DNA from: Polynucleobacter sp. MG-Unter2-18 | Lineage (GTDB): Bacteria > Pseudomonadota > Gammaproteobacteria > Burkholderiales > Burkholderiaceae | Direction: 5' to 3' | Assembly (NCBI RefSeq): GCF_018687675.1 | Contig: NZ_CP061302.1 | Span: forward strand, 1,810,192-1,874,191 | Length of the DNA stretch: 64,000 nt | Shown here: positions 10,501 to 19,536 of the stretch, in pieces | Position numbering within the stretch: the stretch's first letter is position 1 | Layout of the letters: every line of letters begins with the position of its first letter | Translations under genes and position numbers: made by a program | Notes under the pieces: model-generated | What the model saw: the letters and a program-made list of their open reading frames with translations, nothing else | Database searches by the model: none | What the model was told of the DNA's origin: nothing

Positions 10501-11375
10501 TTGCCGCCAATGCAACTGGCATCAGCAGAAGTAGGGTCGACCGCAAACACCAGTCCAGTTCGCTCCGCAGCATCTGCAACTCTGCGAGTAACTACACCAG
10601 CACCAGTAAAAATGGTTGAAACTTCATGGTCAACACCTGGCAAACGCTTTGATTTGACGGCATCAATCTGCTCAAGCTTTTCAGTGTTAATCACTGCCGA
10701 CATGGCGTAGAGAGGAATGGCACCGCCGGTATAACCAGTGCCACCTCCACGCGGAATAATGGTTAAACCCAAGGCAATACACGCCTTCACCAGGCCAGGG
10801 ATCTCAGACTCGTAATCAGGCTTAAGAACAACTAATGGAAACTCAACACGCCAATCAGTCGCATCGGTCACATGCGCTGCACGTGAGACACCATCAAAAC
10901 AAATGTTATCTGCGGCAGTGATGCGGCCAAGTTCTTTTCGAGCACGCTTACGAATCTCCGTCACTTCTTTAAAGCCCTGCTCAAAACTCTCAACCGCGCG
11001 ATGTGCAGCTTTCAATAAAACCTGAACTTGCTCAACCGATTCACCGCTAGATCTTTTCTTGACTTCACCAAGGCGATGCCATAATGCGTCAATTAATAGC
11101 TGACGGCGATTGGGACTATCTAGAAGGTCGTCTTGTAAGAAGGGGTTGCGTTGAACCACCCAGATATCGCCCAACACCTCGAACAACATACGAGCTGAGC
11201 GTCCAGTACGGCGAATCCCACGCAAATCATTTAGAACACGCCATGACTCCTCGCCCAGCAAGCGGATAACGATTTCACGATCGGAAAAGGAGGTGTAGTT
11301 ATAAGGGATTTCGCGGAGGCGGGGTGAGCCCGCTTCGGCATCCAACAACTGGTTCAAAGCTAATGGGGCGTTCAT
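7536..11375 (-). CDS. Giant FAD-linked oxidoreductase with Fe-S domains (D-lactate dehydrogenase-like, DUF3683)
   Basis: The protein is about 1279 residues from the ATG at 11375 (an upstream frame extension to 11471 looks untranslated). In order it has an N-terminal DUF3683-type region, and an FAD-binding oxidase domain with [19 protein letters not shown]-terminal FAD-oxidase domain follows ([25 protein letters not shown]), then two 4Fe-4S sets ([11 protein letters not shown] and [14 protein letters not shown]). Two cysteine-rich CCG domains end it (PGCGSERLF ... [11 protein letters not shown], and HDPCHSP ... CCGESG). The architecture predicts oxidation of a 2-hydroxy acid, such as D-lactate or D-2-hydroxyglutarate, with electrons passed to a membrane carrier. 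The substrate cannot be told from sequence. Such fused proteins are typical of Burkholderiales. Confidence 0.9.
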   Translation of the reverse strand: MNAPLALNQLLDAEAGSPRLREIPYNYTSFSDREIVIRLLGEESWRVLNDLRGIRRTGRSARMLFEVLGDIWVVQRNPFLQDDLLDSPNRRQLLIDALWHRLGEVKKRSSGESVEQVQVLLKAAHRAVESFEQGFKEVTEIRKRARKELGRITAADNICFDGVSRAAHVTDATDWRVEFPLVVLKPDYESEIPGLVKACIALGLTIIPRGGGTGYTGGAIPLYAMSAVINTEKLEQIDAVKSKRLPGVDHEVSTIFTGAGVVTRRVADAAERTGLVFAVDPTSADASCIGGNIAMNAGGKKAVLWGTALDNLASWRMVDPEGNWLDVERLDHNLGKIHVAEKVRFQLTWSDGAREPGKRVLKTETIEVEGKRFRKEGLGKDVTDKFLSGLPGVQKEGCDGLITSATWILHRMPKFMRTVCLEFFGQAQEAIPSIVEIKAYLDGLSKNGGPILAGLEHLDDRYLRAVGYSTKSKRNAMPKMVLIGDIAGDDEEAVAAATSEVVRMANNRVGEGFVAVSAESRKKFWLDRARTAAIARHTNAFKINEDVVIPLPRMGEYTNGIERINIELSLKNKLQVLDGLKDFLRKSALPLGKNDEGYEIPSAEILGDRVQQALELIDKVRVRWSDWLTQMDTYFPDLQNFSLRASWKTEVRSELRIIFGGLAFEPILNQLESIHKNILRKRVFIALHMHAGDGNVHTNIPVNSDDYEMLQDAHRAVDRIMKLARSLDGVISGEHGIGITKLEYLTEAELKDFRAYKMRVDPEGRFNKGKLMPHADLSVAYTPSFGLMGHESIIMQQSDIGAIADSVKDCLRCGKCKPVCSTHVPRANLLYSPRDKILATSSLIEAFLYEEQTRRGVSIRHWEMFDDVAAHCTVCHKCLTPCPVNIDFGEVSMNMRNLLRKMGQQRFNPGTAASMMFLNATDPDTINLLRKTMIGWGYKLQRLGNDVFRKFARKQTAHPPATVSKPNLKEQVIFFVNKKMPGNLPKKTARALLDIEDANYVPIIRDPKTTSADTEAVFYFPGCGSERLFSQVGLATQAMLWNVGVQTVLPPGYLCCGYPQRGNGDFDKAEKMITDNRVLFHRVANTLNYLDIKTVVVSCGTCYDQLAGYQFEQIFPGCRIIDIHEYLLEKGVKLSNVTGVKYMYHDPCHSPMKLQDPLKTVNELIQSEDGKAIQKNDRCCGESGTLAVTRPDISTQVRFRKQIEMEKAADELRKDDFTGEVKVLTSCPSCLQGLTRFDADSDTTADYIVVEMAQKLLGPDWMQDYVAKANQGGIERVLV

Positions 11376-11510
11376 AGCGTCATATTTGGTAAATATGCAT
11401 TTTAATTGAGGGAAGTTGATATTGGCAGGAAACCAATAAAGATGTTGGCTTGAGGCGATAAACCCCTTCAAATCTAAGGGCTTAGAGCCCGTTCATGGTA
11501 CGCTCATCGC

Positions 11511-13031
11511 ATGGCAACGAACTATTTAAAGAAAATTTTATCGGCCCGAGTCTACGATGTAGCCAGGGAAACAGAGCTCCAAGTAGCCCCCGAACTCACA
11601 AAGCGCTTAGGTAATCAAGTATTGCTCAAAAGAGAAGATAACCAACCGGTTTTCTCATTCAAATTACGTGGCGCCTATAACAAAATGGCCCATTTAGCCC
11701 CAGAAGCCCTAAAAAGGGGGGTAATCGCGGCTTCAGCAGGCAATCATGCCCAAGGCGTCGCCCTAGCAGCAGCCAAAATGAAGTGCAAAGCAGTCATCGT
11801 GATGCCCCTCACCACCCCCAGCCTCAAAATCGATGCCGTGAAGGCACGCGGCGGCTCTTGGGTAGAAGTGATTTTGCATGGTGAATCCTATAGCGATGCC
11901 TTTAAATACTCTGAGCTTTTAGAGAAAAAACGGGGGCTTACCTTTGTTCACCCCTTTGATGACCCCGATGTGATTGCAGGACAAGGCACGATTGCTCTAG
12001 AGATCTTTCAGCAATACCAAGAGCCGATTGATGCTATTTTTGTGGCCATTGGTGGTGGTGGCTTAATTGCCGGCATTGGAGAATATGTCAAAGCAGTTAG
12101 CCCCAAGACCAAAGTGATTGGCGTACAGTCGGTTGATTCGGATGCGATGAGAAGGTCACTTGAAGCTAATAAACGCATCGAGATGAAAGATGTAGGTCTT
12201 TTCTCCGACGGTACGGCAGTGAAGTTAGTTGGCAAGGAAACGTTCCGTATTTGCAAACGCGTAGTTGATGACATCATCACCGTGGATACCGATGAAATCT
12301 GCGCTGCCATCAATGATGTCTTTACAGATACCCGCAGCATTCTAGAGCCCGCTGGCGCTTTAGCTATTGCCGGTATGAAAAAGTATGTAGACAAGCATCG
12401 CCTCAAGAAGAAAACATTGGTAGCGATTGCTTGTGGCGCGAATATGAATTTCAGTCGCCTGCGCTTTGTCGCAGAACGTGCCGACGTTGGTGAATTCCGC
12501 GAAGCTGTTTTTGCTGTGACCATTCCTGAGGAACGGGGCTCATTCAGGCGCTTCTGTGAATTACTCGGCAATCGCAATGTCACCGAATTTAACTATCGCA
12601 TTGCTGATCAAAGTAAAGCTCATATTTTTGTAGGCATCGGAACCCAAAAGGCAAGTGATAGCAGCACAATCGCAAAGCATTTTCGTAAAGCAAAGTTTGC
12701 AACGATCGATCTGACTCATGATGAGCTTGCGAAATCTCATTTACGCCACATGGTCGGCGGCCACTCAGCTCTCGCCCAAGATGAATTACTGTACCGCTTT
12801 GAATTTCCAGAGCGACCAGGGGCTCTGATGAAATTCCTCACGAGTATGGCGCCGAACTGGAATATCAGTCTTTTCCATTACCGCAATCACGGTGCAGACT
12901 ATGGACGTATCTTAGTAGGCATTCAGGTTCCTAAAAATGAACAGAAGAAGTTCCAAAACTTCTTAGCGTCACTTGGCTATCCACATTGGAATGAAACTGA
13001 TAACCCGGCTTATCGCCTTTTTCTCAAATAA
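11511..13031 (+). CDS. ilvA: Threonine ammonia-lyase, biosynthetic
   Basis: This PLP enzyme deaminates threonine to 2-oxobutanoate, the first step of isoleucine synthesis. The 506-residue length matches the long biosynthetic form. The PLP lysine is Lys51 in FSFKLRGAYNK. The phosphate-binding loop GGGGLIAGI is near residue 182. Two ACT-like regulatory domains fill about 330-506, so isoleucine feedback is expected. There is no Shine-Dalgarno sequence before the ATG. A weak -10-like TACGCT ends exactly 6 bases upstream, so the message could be leaderless. It is divergent from the large oxidoreductase. Confidence 0.96.
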   Translation: MATNYLKKILSARVYDVARETELQVAPELTKRLGNQVLLKREDNQPVFSFKLRGAYNKMAHLAPEALKRGVIAASAGNHAQGVALAAAKMKCKAVIVMPLTTPSLKIDAVKARGGSWVEVILHGESYSDAFKYSELLEKKRGLTFVHPFDDPDVIAGQGTIALEIFQQYQEPIDAIFVAIGGGGLIAGIGEYVKAVSPKTKVIGVQSVDSDAMRRSLEANKRIEMKDVGLFSDGTAVKLVGKETFRICKRVVDDIITVDTDEICAAINDVFTDTRSILEPAGALAIAGMKKYVDKHRLKKKTLVAIACGANMNFSRLRFVAERADVGEFREAVFAVTIPEERGSFRRFCELLGNRNVTEFNYRIADQSKAHIFVGIGTQKASDSSTIAKHFRKAKFATIDLTHDELAKSHLRHMVGGHSALAQDELLYRFEFPERPGALMKFLTSMAPNWNISLFHYRNHGADYGRILVGIQVPKNEQKKFQNFLASLGYPHWNETDNPAYRLFLK

Positions 13032-13058
13032 GAGTTAATCCATAAGATCGAATCTGCA

Positions 13059-13967
13059 ATGTCATACACACTTACCGGAAAACTCGTTGTGGCGATTTCA
13101 TCGCGCGCACTTTTTGATTTTGAGGAAGAGAATCGCATCTTTGAATCCACTGATGACAGCGCCTATATGAAGCTGCAATTAGAGCGCCTGTCTGAGGCCG
13201 CTCAAACAGGCGTTGCTTTTCCATTGGTAAAGAAGTTATTGGCCTTCAATGAAGAAGGTGAGCAACGTGTCGAGGTAGTGATTCTCTCTCGCAATGACCC
13301 GGTTAGCGGCTTGCGTGTGTTTCGTTCGGCTGAACACCATGGCCTTCATTTAGAGCGTGGTGTATTCACTAGGGGTCGTCCGCCCTATCACTACTTGCGC
13401 TCTTTACATGCTAATTTGTTTCTCTCGGCAAATGAAGATGATGTGCGTGCCACAATTGACGCAGGCTTTCCTGCTGCGCGCGTATACCCAGAATCGAGTA
13501 AGACTGCAGAGTCCCATCCGAATGAAATCCGCATCGCATTTGACGGAGATGCCGTTCTCTTTTCCGATGAAGCTGAACAAGTCTTTCAGAGCGAAGGTTT
13601 AGTAGCCTTTGTCGATCATGAAAGCAAAAAAGCTGCGATCCCTCTGCCGCCGGGCCCATTCAAACCTTTGCTAGAAGCACTCCATAGTTTGCAACGCACC
13701 ACTAGCGAGAAAGGGATGCGCATTCGCACTGCCTTGGTAACGGCTCGCTCTGCACCTGCACATGAACGTGCTATTCGCACCTTAATGGCTTGGGGTGTTG
13801 ATGTTGACGAAGCCATGTTCCTTGGTGGACTTTCCAAAAGTGAATTCCTCCGCGAGTTCGAGCCAGACTTTTTCTTTGATGATCAAACAGGTCACTGCCA
13901 ATCTGCTGCTTCAGTAGCGCCGACTGGTCACGTGGTATCTGGTGTATCTAATAAACCTAAAAACTAA
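13059..13967 (+). CDS. 5'-nucleotidase (NT5/PF06189-type)
   Basis: This 302-residue protein resembles the cytosolic 5'-nucleotidase I-like family. It starts with KLVVAISSRALFDFEEEN. The acidic catalytic motif appears as IRIAFDGDAVLFSDEAE near residue 158, and the later motif FEPDFFFDDQTGHC is near 270-285. It should dephosphorylate nucleoside monophosphates in the cytoplasm, and the exact base preference is not readable from sequence. It lies 27 bases after ilvA and its stop overlaps the queF start by one base (TAATG), so the three genes probably form one operon. The link to queuosine synthesis is only by position. Confidence 0.85.
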   Translation: MSYTLTGKLVVAISSRALFDFEEENRIFESTDDSAYMKLQLERLSEAAQTGVAFPLVKKLLAFNEEGEQRVEVVILSRNDPVSGLRVFRSAEHHGLHLERGVFTRGRPPYHYLRSLHANLFLSANEDDVRATIDAGFPAARVYPESSKTAESHPNEIRIAFDGDAVLFSDEAEQVFQSEGLVAFVDHESKKAAIPLPPGPFKPLLEALHSLQRTTSEKGMRIRTALVTARSAPAHERAIRTLMAWGVDVDEAMFLGGLSKSEFLREFEPDFFFDDQTGHCQSAASVAPTGHVVSGVSNKPKN

Positions 13968-14794
13968 TGTCCACACTTTCGCTTGGTCAAGCAACGCCCT
14001 ATCCCGATCAATATGATCCGAGCTTGCTATTTCCGATTCCCCGCTCCGAGAATCGCCTCAAGCTCAACATCAAACCAAATCAAGCTCTACCTTTTGTAGG
14101 GGTAGATATTTGGAATGCTTTTGAGCTTAGTTGGCTCAATAAAAAAGGTAAACCTCAAATTGCCTTAGCAGAATTTCAAGTTCCAGCCGATTCGCCAAAT
14201 ATGATCGAGTCCAAGTCATTCAAGCTGTACCTCAATAGTTTCAATAGCGCTCGTTTTGAAGATGAAGCAGAAGTTCGCGAACGATTGATCACTGATTTAT
14301 CAGCAGTAGCAGGCAGCAAGATCACTACTCGCATTCATTCACCTGAAGCAGTTGCCAAAAAAGGAATGCAGGAGATGAATGGCGTTCTGATGGATCGCCT
14401 TGATATCGAGATCGATCCAAGCTTATCTGCAGATCCCGCCTTGCTGCAGGTGAATGAATCTTTTGGGCCAATCGAGCAATGCCTGGTTTCCCATTTACTC
14501 AAATCCAATTGCCCGGTGACTGGTCAACCAGATTGGGCTAGTGTGCAAATTCGTTACCAAGGCCGTCCGATTTTGGAAGAAGGCTTACTGCGCTATCTCA
14601 TCGGCTTTCGGCAATTGGGTGAGTTTCATGAGCATTGTGTCGAGACGATCTTTACGGATATCAAACGCCAGTGCAAACCAGAGAAACTCTCTGTCTACGC
14701 GCGCTACACACGACGTGGTGGGCTCGATATCAATCCCTTCCGCACTGATCATAATTCGCCTTGGCCGGAAAACATTCGCCATGCAAGGCAGTAA
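13967..14794 (+). CDS. queF: NADPH-dependent 7-cyano-7-deazaguanine reductase
   Basis: QueF reduces preQ0 to preQ1 in synthesis of the queuosine wobble base of tRNA. At 275 residues it is the long, two-domain form (as in E. coli). The catalytic cysteine lies in KSNCPVTGQPDWA near residue 185, and the binding motif includes ESFGPIEQCLVSH and FHEHCVETIF. It is translationally coupled to the nucleotidase through a TAATG overlap and is followed by a strong bidirectional terminator. Confidence 0.97.
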   Translation: MSTLSLGQATPYPDQYDPSLLFPIPRSENRLKLNIKPNQALPFVGVDIWNAFELSWLNKKGKPQIALAEFQVPADSPNMIESKSFKLYLNSFNSARFEDEAEVRERLITDLSAVAGSKITTRIHSPEAVAKKGMQEMNGVLMDRLDIEIDPSLSADPALLQVNESFGPIEQCLVSHLLKSNCPVTGQPDWASVQIRYQGRPILEEGLLRYLIGFRQLGEFHEHCVETIFTDIKRQCKPEKLSVYARYTRRGGLDINPFRTDHNSPWPENIRHARQ

Positions 14795-14812
14795 CAAAAA
14801 CAGCAGTTAAAT

Positions 14813-14838
14813 AAAAAGCCCTTCTTGAAGGGCTTTTT
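14813..14838. terminator. Bidirectional terminator between queF and ssb
   Basis: A perfect 12-bp inverted repeat (14813-14824 with 14827-14838, two-base gap) has a GC core GCCCTTC/GAAGGGC, five A on the left and five T on the right. It can end transcription from both converging sides, queF and ssb. Confidence 0.9.
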
Positions 14839-14865
14839 ATCTTAGGCAAAAAATGAACGTAATCC

Positions 14866-15321
14866 TTAAAACGGGATATCGTCATCCATTGCGCCAAGGG
14901 ATGCCGCATTAGAAGATGCTGGCGCAGAATTCTCAACCGGCTTTGAGCGGCTGTAGCTTTCACCACCATCACCGCTGCCACCGACTGGCTTGCCACCCAA
15001 CATTTGCATTGTTTCTGCAACGATCTCAGTGGAGTATTTTTCTTGGCCACTAGCATCAGTCCACTTACGTGTGCGTAAACGACCTTCTACATAAACCTGT
15101 GAACCTTTTTTGAGATATTGACCAGCGATCTCTGCAAGTTTTCCAAAGAATGCAACACGGTGCCATTCTGTGGTTTCTTTCATTTCGCCAGACTGCTTAT
15201 CTTTGTAACGATCTGATGTCGCTACTGAAATATTAGTTACTGCGTCGCCGCTTGGCATATAACGCGTTTCTGGATCACGTCCTACGTTACCTACAATGAT
15301 GACCTTATTTACTGAAGCCAT
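14866..15321 (-). CDS. ssb: Single-stranded DNA-binding protein
   Basis: SSB coats single-stranded DNA during replication and repair and recruits partners through its acidic tail. It has 151 residues: the OB fold at about 1-110 ([20 protein letters not shown] at the start), a Ser/Gly/Ala-rich linker, and the partner-binding tip MDDDIPF. A GGGAGA ribosome site precedes the ATG. Its neighbours are an MFS transporter and then uvrA, echoing the ssb-uvrA proximity seen in many proteobacteria. I saw no LexA-type box (CTGT-N8-ACAG) in the upstream region. Confidence 0.98.
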   Translation of the reverse strand: MASVNKVIIVGNVGRDPETRYMPSGDAVTNISVATSDRYKDKQSGEMKETTEWHRVAFFGKLAEIAGQYLKKGSQVYVEGRLRTRKWTDASGQEKYSTEIVAETMQMLGGKPVGGSGDGGESYSRSKPVENSAPASSNAASLGAMDDDIPF

Positions 15322-15401
15322 GCTGTCTCCCGAAGAAAAATAATACGATTAATTAAATCTGAAATGTAGCTAAAAAATAAATGGAATCAGTAAAGCTACA
15401 A

Positions 15402-16586
15402 CTATGCCTTTGCAGTTAAATCCTTTGAATCCACTACTTTTGCAGGTAATTCGCGCATCGACCAAGCAATTATAAGCCAGCATAAAAGCAATGCTGCACC
15501 CATGACAAAGACCGATAAATTACCATGGGCATCCATTAACCAACCGCCGATAGCGGCCCCTGTAAAGAGGCCTATCGACTGGGTAGTGTTGTAAACGCCC
15601 AGAGCAGTTCCCTTGGATTCTTTTGCATAACGAGTCACTAATGAGGGTTGTAGCGCCTCCAGGAGGTTAAAGCCCACAAAGTAAACTAGCAATGCCACTG
15701 CAATCAGCATCACGGATGCGGCTTGTGTGAAGATGATTTCAGCAATAATCAGAAGAACGATGGCTATTAATAAAACAAGTCGTATGCGTTGTTTTTTCTC
15801 ACCGTAGATTAAGAGTGGAACCATAAACACAAAAGAGAGTAAGACGACTGAAAGATAGACTTGCCAGTGTGCACTCAGCGGAAATCCCGCTTGCTCTAAT
15901 AGGCGCGGCACTACTAAAAACATAGCTACTTGGGTGGCGTTTAAAACAAACACGCCCACATTGAGGCGCATGAGCTCTGGGCGCAGAAATACCTGCTTCA
16001 GTGAATCTTGCTGTGCATAAACTTCAGGCTTGTTATTTGGCAATACAAAATAAGCTACTAACATCGCTATAGCGCCTAAGATTGCCAATACCAAAAACAT
16101 CCCGCTTAAGCTAATCATGCGATAAAGCGGGGCAGCAACAACCAGCGAAACAGCAAACGATAATGAAATACTTACGCCGACCAAGGCCATGGCTTGACTG
16201 CGCACTTGCTCCCGAGTGAGGTCAGCAACCCAAGCAGAGACTGCTGCAGAAATTGCTCCAGCGCCCATAATGCCCCTCCCAATGGCGATCCAAAGCAAAT
16301 CGTCCTTTGCTGCGCAAATCAATGCTCCAGCAACAAATAAGGAAAGACCCCATAAAACGACTTTTTTTCGACCGATTCGATCAGAAAGCCTACCCAAGGG
16401 AATATGGAAGCAGGCCTGAACAATATTGAAAATGCCCAGTGTTAAGCCTATTAGGAACGCCTGGTCGCCTCCAGGCAAGTCTTTGGCATGGATGCTAAAG
16501 ACGGGCAAAAGCAGAAAAAGGCCTAGCATTCGGAGGCCAAAGATGCCTGCCAAGGCTAAAGTGGAGCGAAGTTCAGAAGGATTCAT
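15402..16586 (-). CDS. MFS transporter (drug-efflux-like)
   Basis: This 394-residue inner membrane transporter has about twelve hydrophobic segments. The major facilitator signature is clear: LGRLSDRIGRKKVVLWGL near residues 65-82, between helices 2 and 3. The early part GIFGLRMLGLFLLLPVFSIHAKDLPG is common to YajR-like and related efflux members of Burkholderiales. The substrate is unknown. It is divergent from uvrA with only 37 bases between the start codons, and this MFS/uvrA pairing is common in Burkholderiales. The upstream 80 bases to ssb hold no gene. Confidence 0.92.
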   Translation of the reverse strand: MNPSELRSTLALAGIFGLRMLGLFLLLPVFSIHAKDLPGGDQAFLIGLTLGIFNIVQACFHIPLGRLSDRIGRKKVVLWGLSLFVAGALICAAKDDLLWIAIGRGIMGAGAISAAVSAWVADLTREQVRSQAMALVGVSISLSFAVSLVVAAPLYRMISLSGMFLVLAILGAIAMLVAYFVLPNNKPEVYAQQDSLKQVFLRPELMRLNVGVFVLNATQVAMFLVVPRLLEQAGFPLSAHWQVYLSVVLLSFVFMVPLLIYGEKKQRIRLVLLIAIVLLIIAEIIFTQAASVMLIAVALLVYFVGFNLLEALQPSLVTRYAKESKGTALGVYNTTQSIGLFTGAAIGGWLMDAHGNLSVFVMGAALLLCWLIIAWSMRELPAKVVDSKDLTAKA

Positions 16587-16623
16587 GGGAAAGAGCTATA
16601 TTAACAAGTTACGCTAAAAAATC

Positions 16624-19512
16624 ATGAATAACGAAATCAAGATCCGCGGTGCCCGCACCCACAACCTCAAAAACATCAATCTCGATATCCCTAGAGAGAA
16701 ATTAGTCGTTTTGACTGGCCTATCTGGCTCAGGCAAAAGCTCATTGGCTTTTGACACTCTGTATGCCGAAGGTCAGCGTCGCTATGTAGAGTCCTTATCT
16801 GCTTATGCCCGCCAATTCTTACAGTTGATGGAAAAGCCCGATGTCGATACGATCGAAGGGCTATCCCCAGCGATCTCGATTGAGCAAAAAGCGACTAGCC
16901 ATAATCCTCGTTCGACCGTGGGTACGGTCACAGAAATTCATGACTACTTGCGTTTGTTATTCGCACGCGCCGGAACCCCGCATTGCCCAGATCACGATCT
17001 TCCATTAGAAGCGCAAAGCGTCTCTCAGATGGTCGATACCGTTTTAGCTATGCCAGAAGACACCAAGCTCATGATCTTGGCTCCCGTGGTGAGCGAGCGC
17101 AAGGGTGAATTCGTCGACTTATTTCAAGATCTTCAAGCGCAAGGCTTTGTTCGCTTTCGAGTGCGCTCTGGTGGCGGAACAACCAACACAGCCAAGGCAG
17201 AGATCTTTGAAGTAGATCAATTGCCAGCATTAAAGAAGAATGATAAGCACTCAATTGAAGTAGTCGTAGATCGCATTAAAGTGCGTCCTGATATTCAGCA
17301 GCGTGTAGCAGAATCTTTTGAAACTGCTCTACGCCTTGCTGACGGCAAAGCCATGATCGTGAATATGGACACCGGCAAGGAGATGATTTTCTCAAGTAAG
17401 TTTGCTTGCCCAATTTGCTCCTATTCATTACAAGAGCTTGAGCCACGCCTCTTCTCTTTCAATAACCCGATGGGCGCATGCCCTTCTTGTGATGGCCTGG
17501 GCCATCAGTCTTTCTTTGATCCCAAGCGCATTGTTGCCCACCCAGACCTCTCGTTGGCCTCTGGCGCAATTAAAGGCTGGGATCGTCGTAATCAGTTTTA
17601 TTTCAAGCTCTTACAAACACTTGCTAAACATGGCGGGTTTGATGTCGAGAAACCTTTTGAGACCCTCAGTAAAAAACAACAAGATCTCATTTTGTTGGGC
17701 TCTGGTGATATCACTATTCCTTTTGAATACATCAATGAACGTGGCAAAAATAGCGTTCGTCAACATGCCTTTGAAGGCATTGTTGCTAATTTTGAGCGCC
17801 GCTATCGCGAAACTGACTCGGCAACTGTTCGAGAAGAATTGTCACGCTATCAAAATGTACAAACCTGCCCATCATGTAGTGGCACTCGTTTGCGCAAAGA
17901 AGCGCGTTTTGTCAAAGTGGGTGATGGTAAGCAATCACGCGCAATTTATGAAATCAGCGCCCTGCCCTTGAAAGAGGCTAAAGAATATTTTGAATCTTTG
18001 GAACTGAAAGGTGCTAAACGAGAAATTGCTGACAAGATTGTGAAAGAAATTGGCTCACGTCTACGATTTCTAAACGATGTCGGTTTAGACTACCTTTCAC
18101 TAGAACGCAGTGCCGACACCCTCTCGGGTGGTGAAGCGCAGCGCATTCGCTTGGCCTCTCAGATTGGCTCCGGCCTGACCGGCGTCATGTATGTATTGGA
18201 TGAGCCCTCTATTGGATTGCATCAGCGTGATAACGATAGACTCATCGGCACCCTGAAGCATTTGCGTGACCTCGGCAATAGCGTGCTGGTAGTTGAGCAT
18301 GACGAAGATATGATTCGCGCCTCTGACTATGTAATTGATATTGGCCCTGGTGCTGGTGTTCATGGCGGTGAAGTCGTAGCCGAAGGCACTCCCGCAGAAG
18401 TAGAGGCTAATCCTAAATCTCTCACGGGCGCCTACTTATCAGGCCGGGAGTGGATCGCCGTTCCTGAAAAACGTATTCCAGTAAATGACAAGTTCTTAGA
18501 AATTATTGGCGCACGTGGCAACAACTTGCAATCCGTTCATGCCAAGATTCCTGTCGGCCTATTAACCTGTGTCACTGGTGTATCTGGATCAGGTAAATCC
18601 ACTCTCATCAACGACACGTTGCACCATGCGGTTGCGCAATACATCTATGGTTCAAATGCCGAACCAGCAGCGCATGATGCGATTAAAGGATTGGAGAACT
18701 TTGACAAGGTCATTAGCGTAGACCAATCCCCGATTGGTAGAACCCCACGCTCAAACCCTGCCACTTACACTGGATTATTCACGCCTATCAGAGAGCTCTT
18801 TTGTGGCGTACCTGCTGCACGCGAGCGTGGCTATGAAGCAGGACGTTTTTCTTTCAATGTCAAAGGCGGTCGTTGCGATGCCTGTGAAGGTGATGGCGTT
18901 ATTAAAGTAGAAATGCATTTCTTACCAGATGTATATGTTCCCTGTGATGTCTGTCATGGCAAACGCTACAACCGTGAAACGTTAGACATTCGTTACAAAG
19001 GCAAAAATATTCATGAAGTGCTGTCGATGACTATCGAACAAGCACATGAATTCTTTGAAGCGGTTCCAATCGTCAAACGAAAACTGAAAACCTTGCTCGA
19101 TGTTGGCTTAGGTTATGTGAAGTTAGGTCAAAGCGCCACTACCCTGTCTGGTGGTGAGGCACAACGTGTCAAACTCTCTTTAGAACTTTCCAAACGCGAT
19201 ACCGGTAGGACCCTCTACATCCTGGATGAGCCAACTACGGGCTTGCATTTCCATGACATTCAGTTGTTGCTAACTGTTCTTCAGACCTTGAAGAAACAAG
19301 GCAATACCATCGTGATCATTGAGCACAACTTAGACGTGATCAAAACTGCAGATTGGATTATTGACTTGGGACCTAAAGGTGGCGCTGGTGGCGGGCAGAT
19401 TATTGCTACTGGTACGCCCGAGGAAGTTGCGAAGAATGAGGCCAGCTTTACCGGTCACTACCTAGCACCACTACTAGTTCGTAAAACAGCGCCTACCAAA
19501 AAGAAAAAGTAA
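16624..19512 (+). CDS. uvrA: Excinuclease ABC subunit A
   Basis: UvrA is the damage-sensing ATPase of nucleotide excision repair. It works as a dimer with UvrB. At 962 residues it is a normal UvrA1. The first Walker [20 protein letters not shown] is at about 32-50. Two zinc modules are present (CPICSYSLQ...CPSCDGLG, and [11 protein letters not shown]...CDVCHGKRY). ABC signatures LSGGEAQRI and LSGGEAQRV and the second Walker [11 protein letters not shown] are intact. There is no Shine-Dalgarno sequence. A TACGCT hexamer lies 8 bases before the ATG. No LexA box is seen in the short region shared with the MFS gene, so SOS control is not evident here. Confidence 0.98.
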   Translation: MNNEIKIRGARTHNLKNINLDIPREKLVVLTGLSGSGKSSLAFDTLYAEGQRRYVESLSAYARQFLQLMEKPDVDTIEGLSPAISIEQKATSHNPRSTVGTVTEIHDYLRLLFARAGTPHCPDHDLPLEAQSVSQMVDTVLAMPEDTKLMILAPVVSERKGEFVDLFQDLQAQGFVRFRVRSGGGTTNTAKAEIFEVDQLPALKKNDKHSIEVVVDRIKVRPDIQQRVAESFETALRLADGKAMIVNMDTGKEMIFSSKFACPICSYSLQELEPRLFSFNNPMGACPSCDGLGHQSFFDPKRIVAHPDLSLASGAIKGWDRRNQFYFKLLQTLAKHGGFDVEKPFETLSKKQQDLILLGSGDITIPFEYINERGKNSVRQHAFEGIVANFERRYRETDSATVREELSRYQNVQTCPSCSGTRLRKEARFVKVGDGKQSRAIYEISALPLKEAKEYFESLELKGAKREIADKIVKEIGSRLRFLNDVGLDYLSLERSADTLSGGEAQRIRLASQIGSGLTGVMYVLDEPSIGLHQRDNDRLIGTLKHLRDLGNSVLVVEHDEDMIRASDYVIDIGPGAGVHGGEVVAEGTPAEVEANPKSLTGAYLSGREWIAVPEKRIPVNDKFLEIIGARGNNLQSVHAKIPVGLLTCVTGVSGSGKSTLINDTLHHAVAQYIYGSNAEPAAHDAIKGLENFDKVISVDQSPIGRTPRSNPATYTGLFTPIRELFCGVPAARERGYEAGRFSFNVKGGRCDACEGDGVIKVEMHFLPDVYVPCDVCHGKRYNRETLDIRYKGKNIHEVLSMTIEQAHEFFEAVPIVKRKLKTLLDVGLGYVKLGQSATTLSGGEAQRVKLSLELSKRDTGRTLYILDEPTTGLHFHDIQLLLTVLQTLKKQGNTIVIIEHNLDVIKTADWIIDLGPKGGAGGGQIIATGTPEEVAKNEASFTGHYLAPLLVRKTAPTKKKK

Positions 19513-19536
19513 CTGTGATGAGTAAGTCGAATGAAA

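Noticed and set aside
11479..11491. GGGCTTAGAGCCC-type inverted repeat before ilvA, considered as an operator or attenuator
   Set aside because: It is short, has no T tract and no leader peptide with Ile or Leu codons, and could be chance.
12008..12583. A 191-codon open frame antisense to ilvA
   Set aside because: It is fully inside the well-conserved ilvA gene on the other strand, and its sequence is Ser/Arg/Thr-rich low-complexity with no recognisable motif. It is a shadow frame.
15322..15401. Search for a LexA box near ssb and uvrA
   Set aside because: CTGT appears near the ssb start but without ACAG at the right spacing. No box was found before uvrA either.
17402..17971. A 189-codon open frame on the plus strand inside uvrA
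   Set aside because: It is another frame of the zinc-finger and central region of uvrA, which is intact and conserved. The translated sequence resembles no protein.
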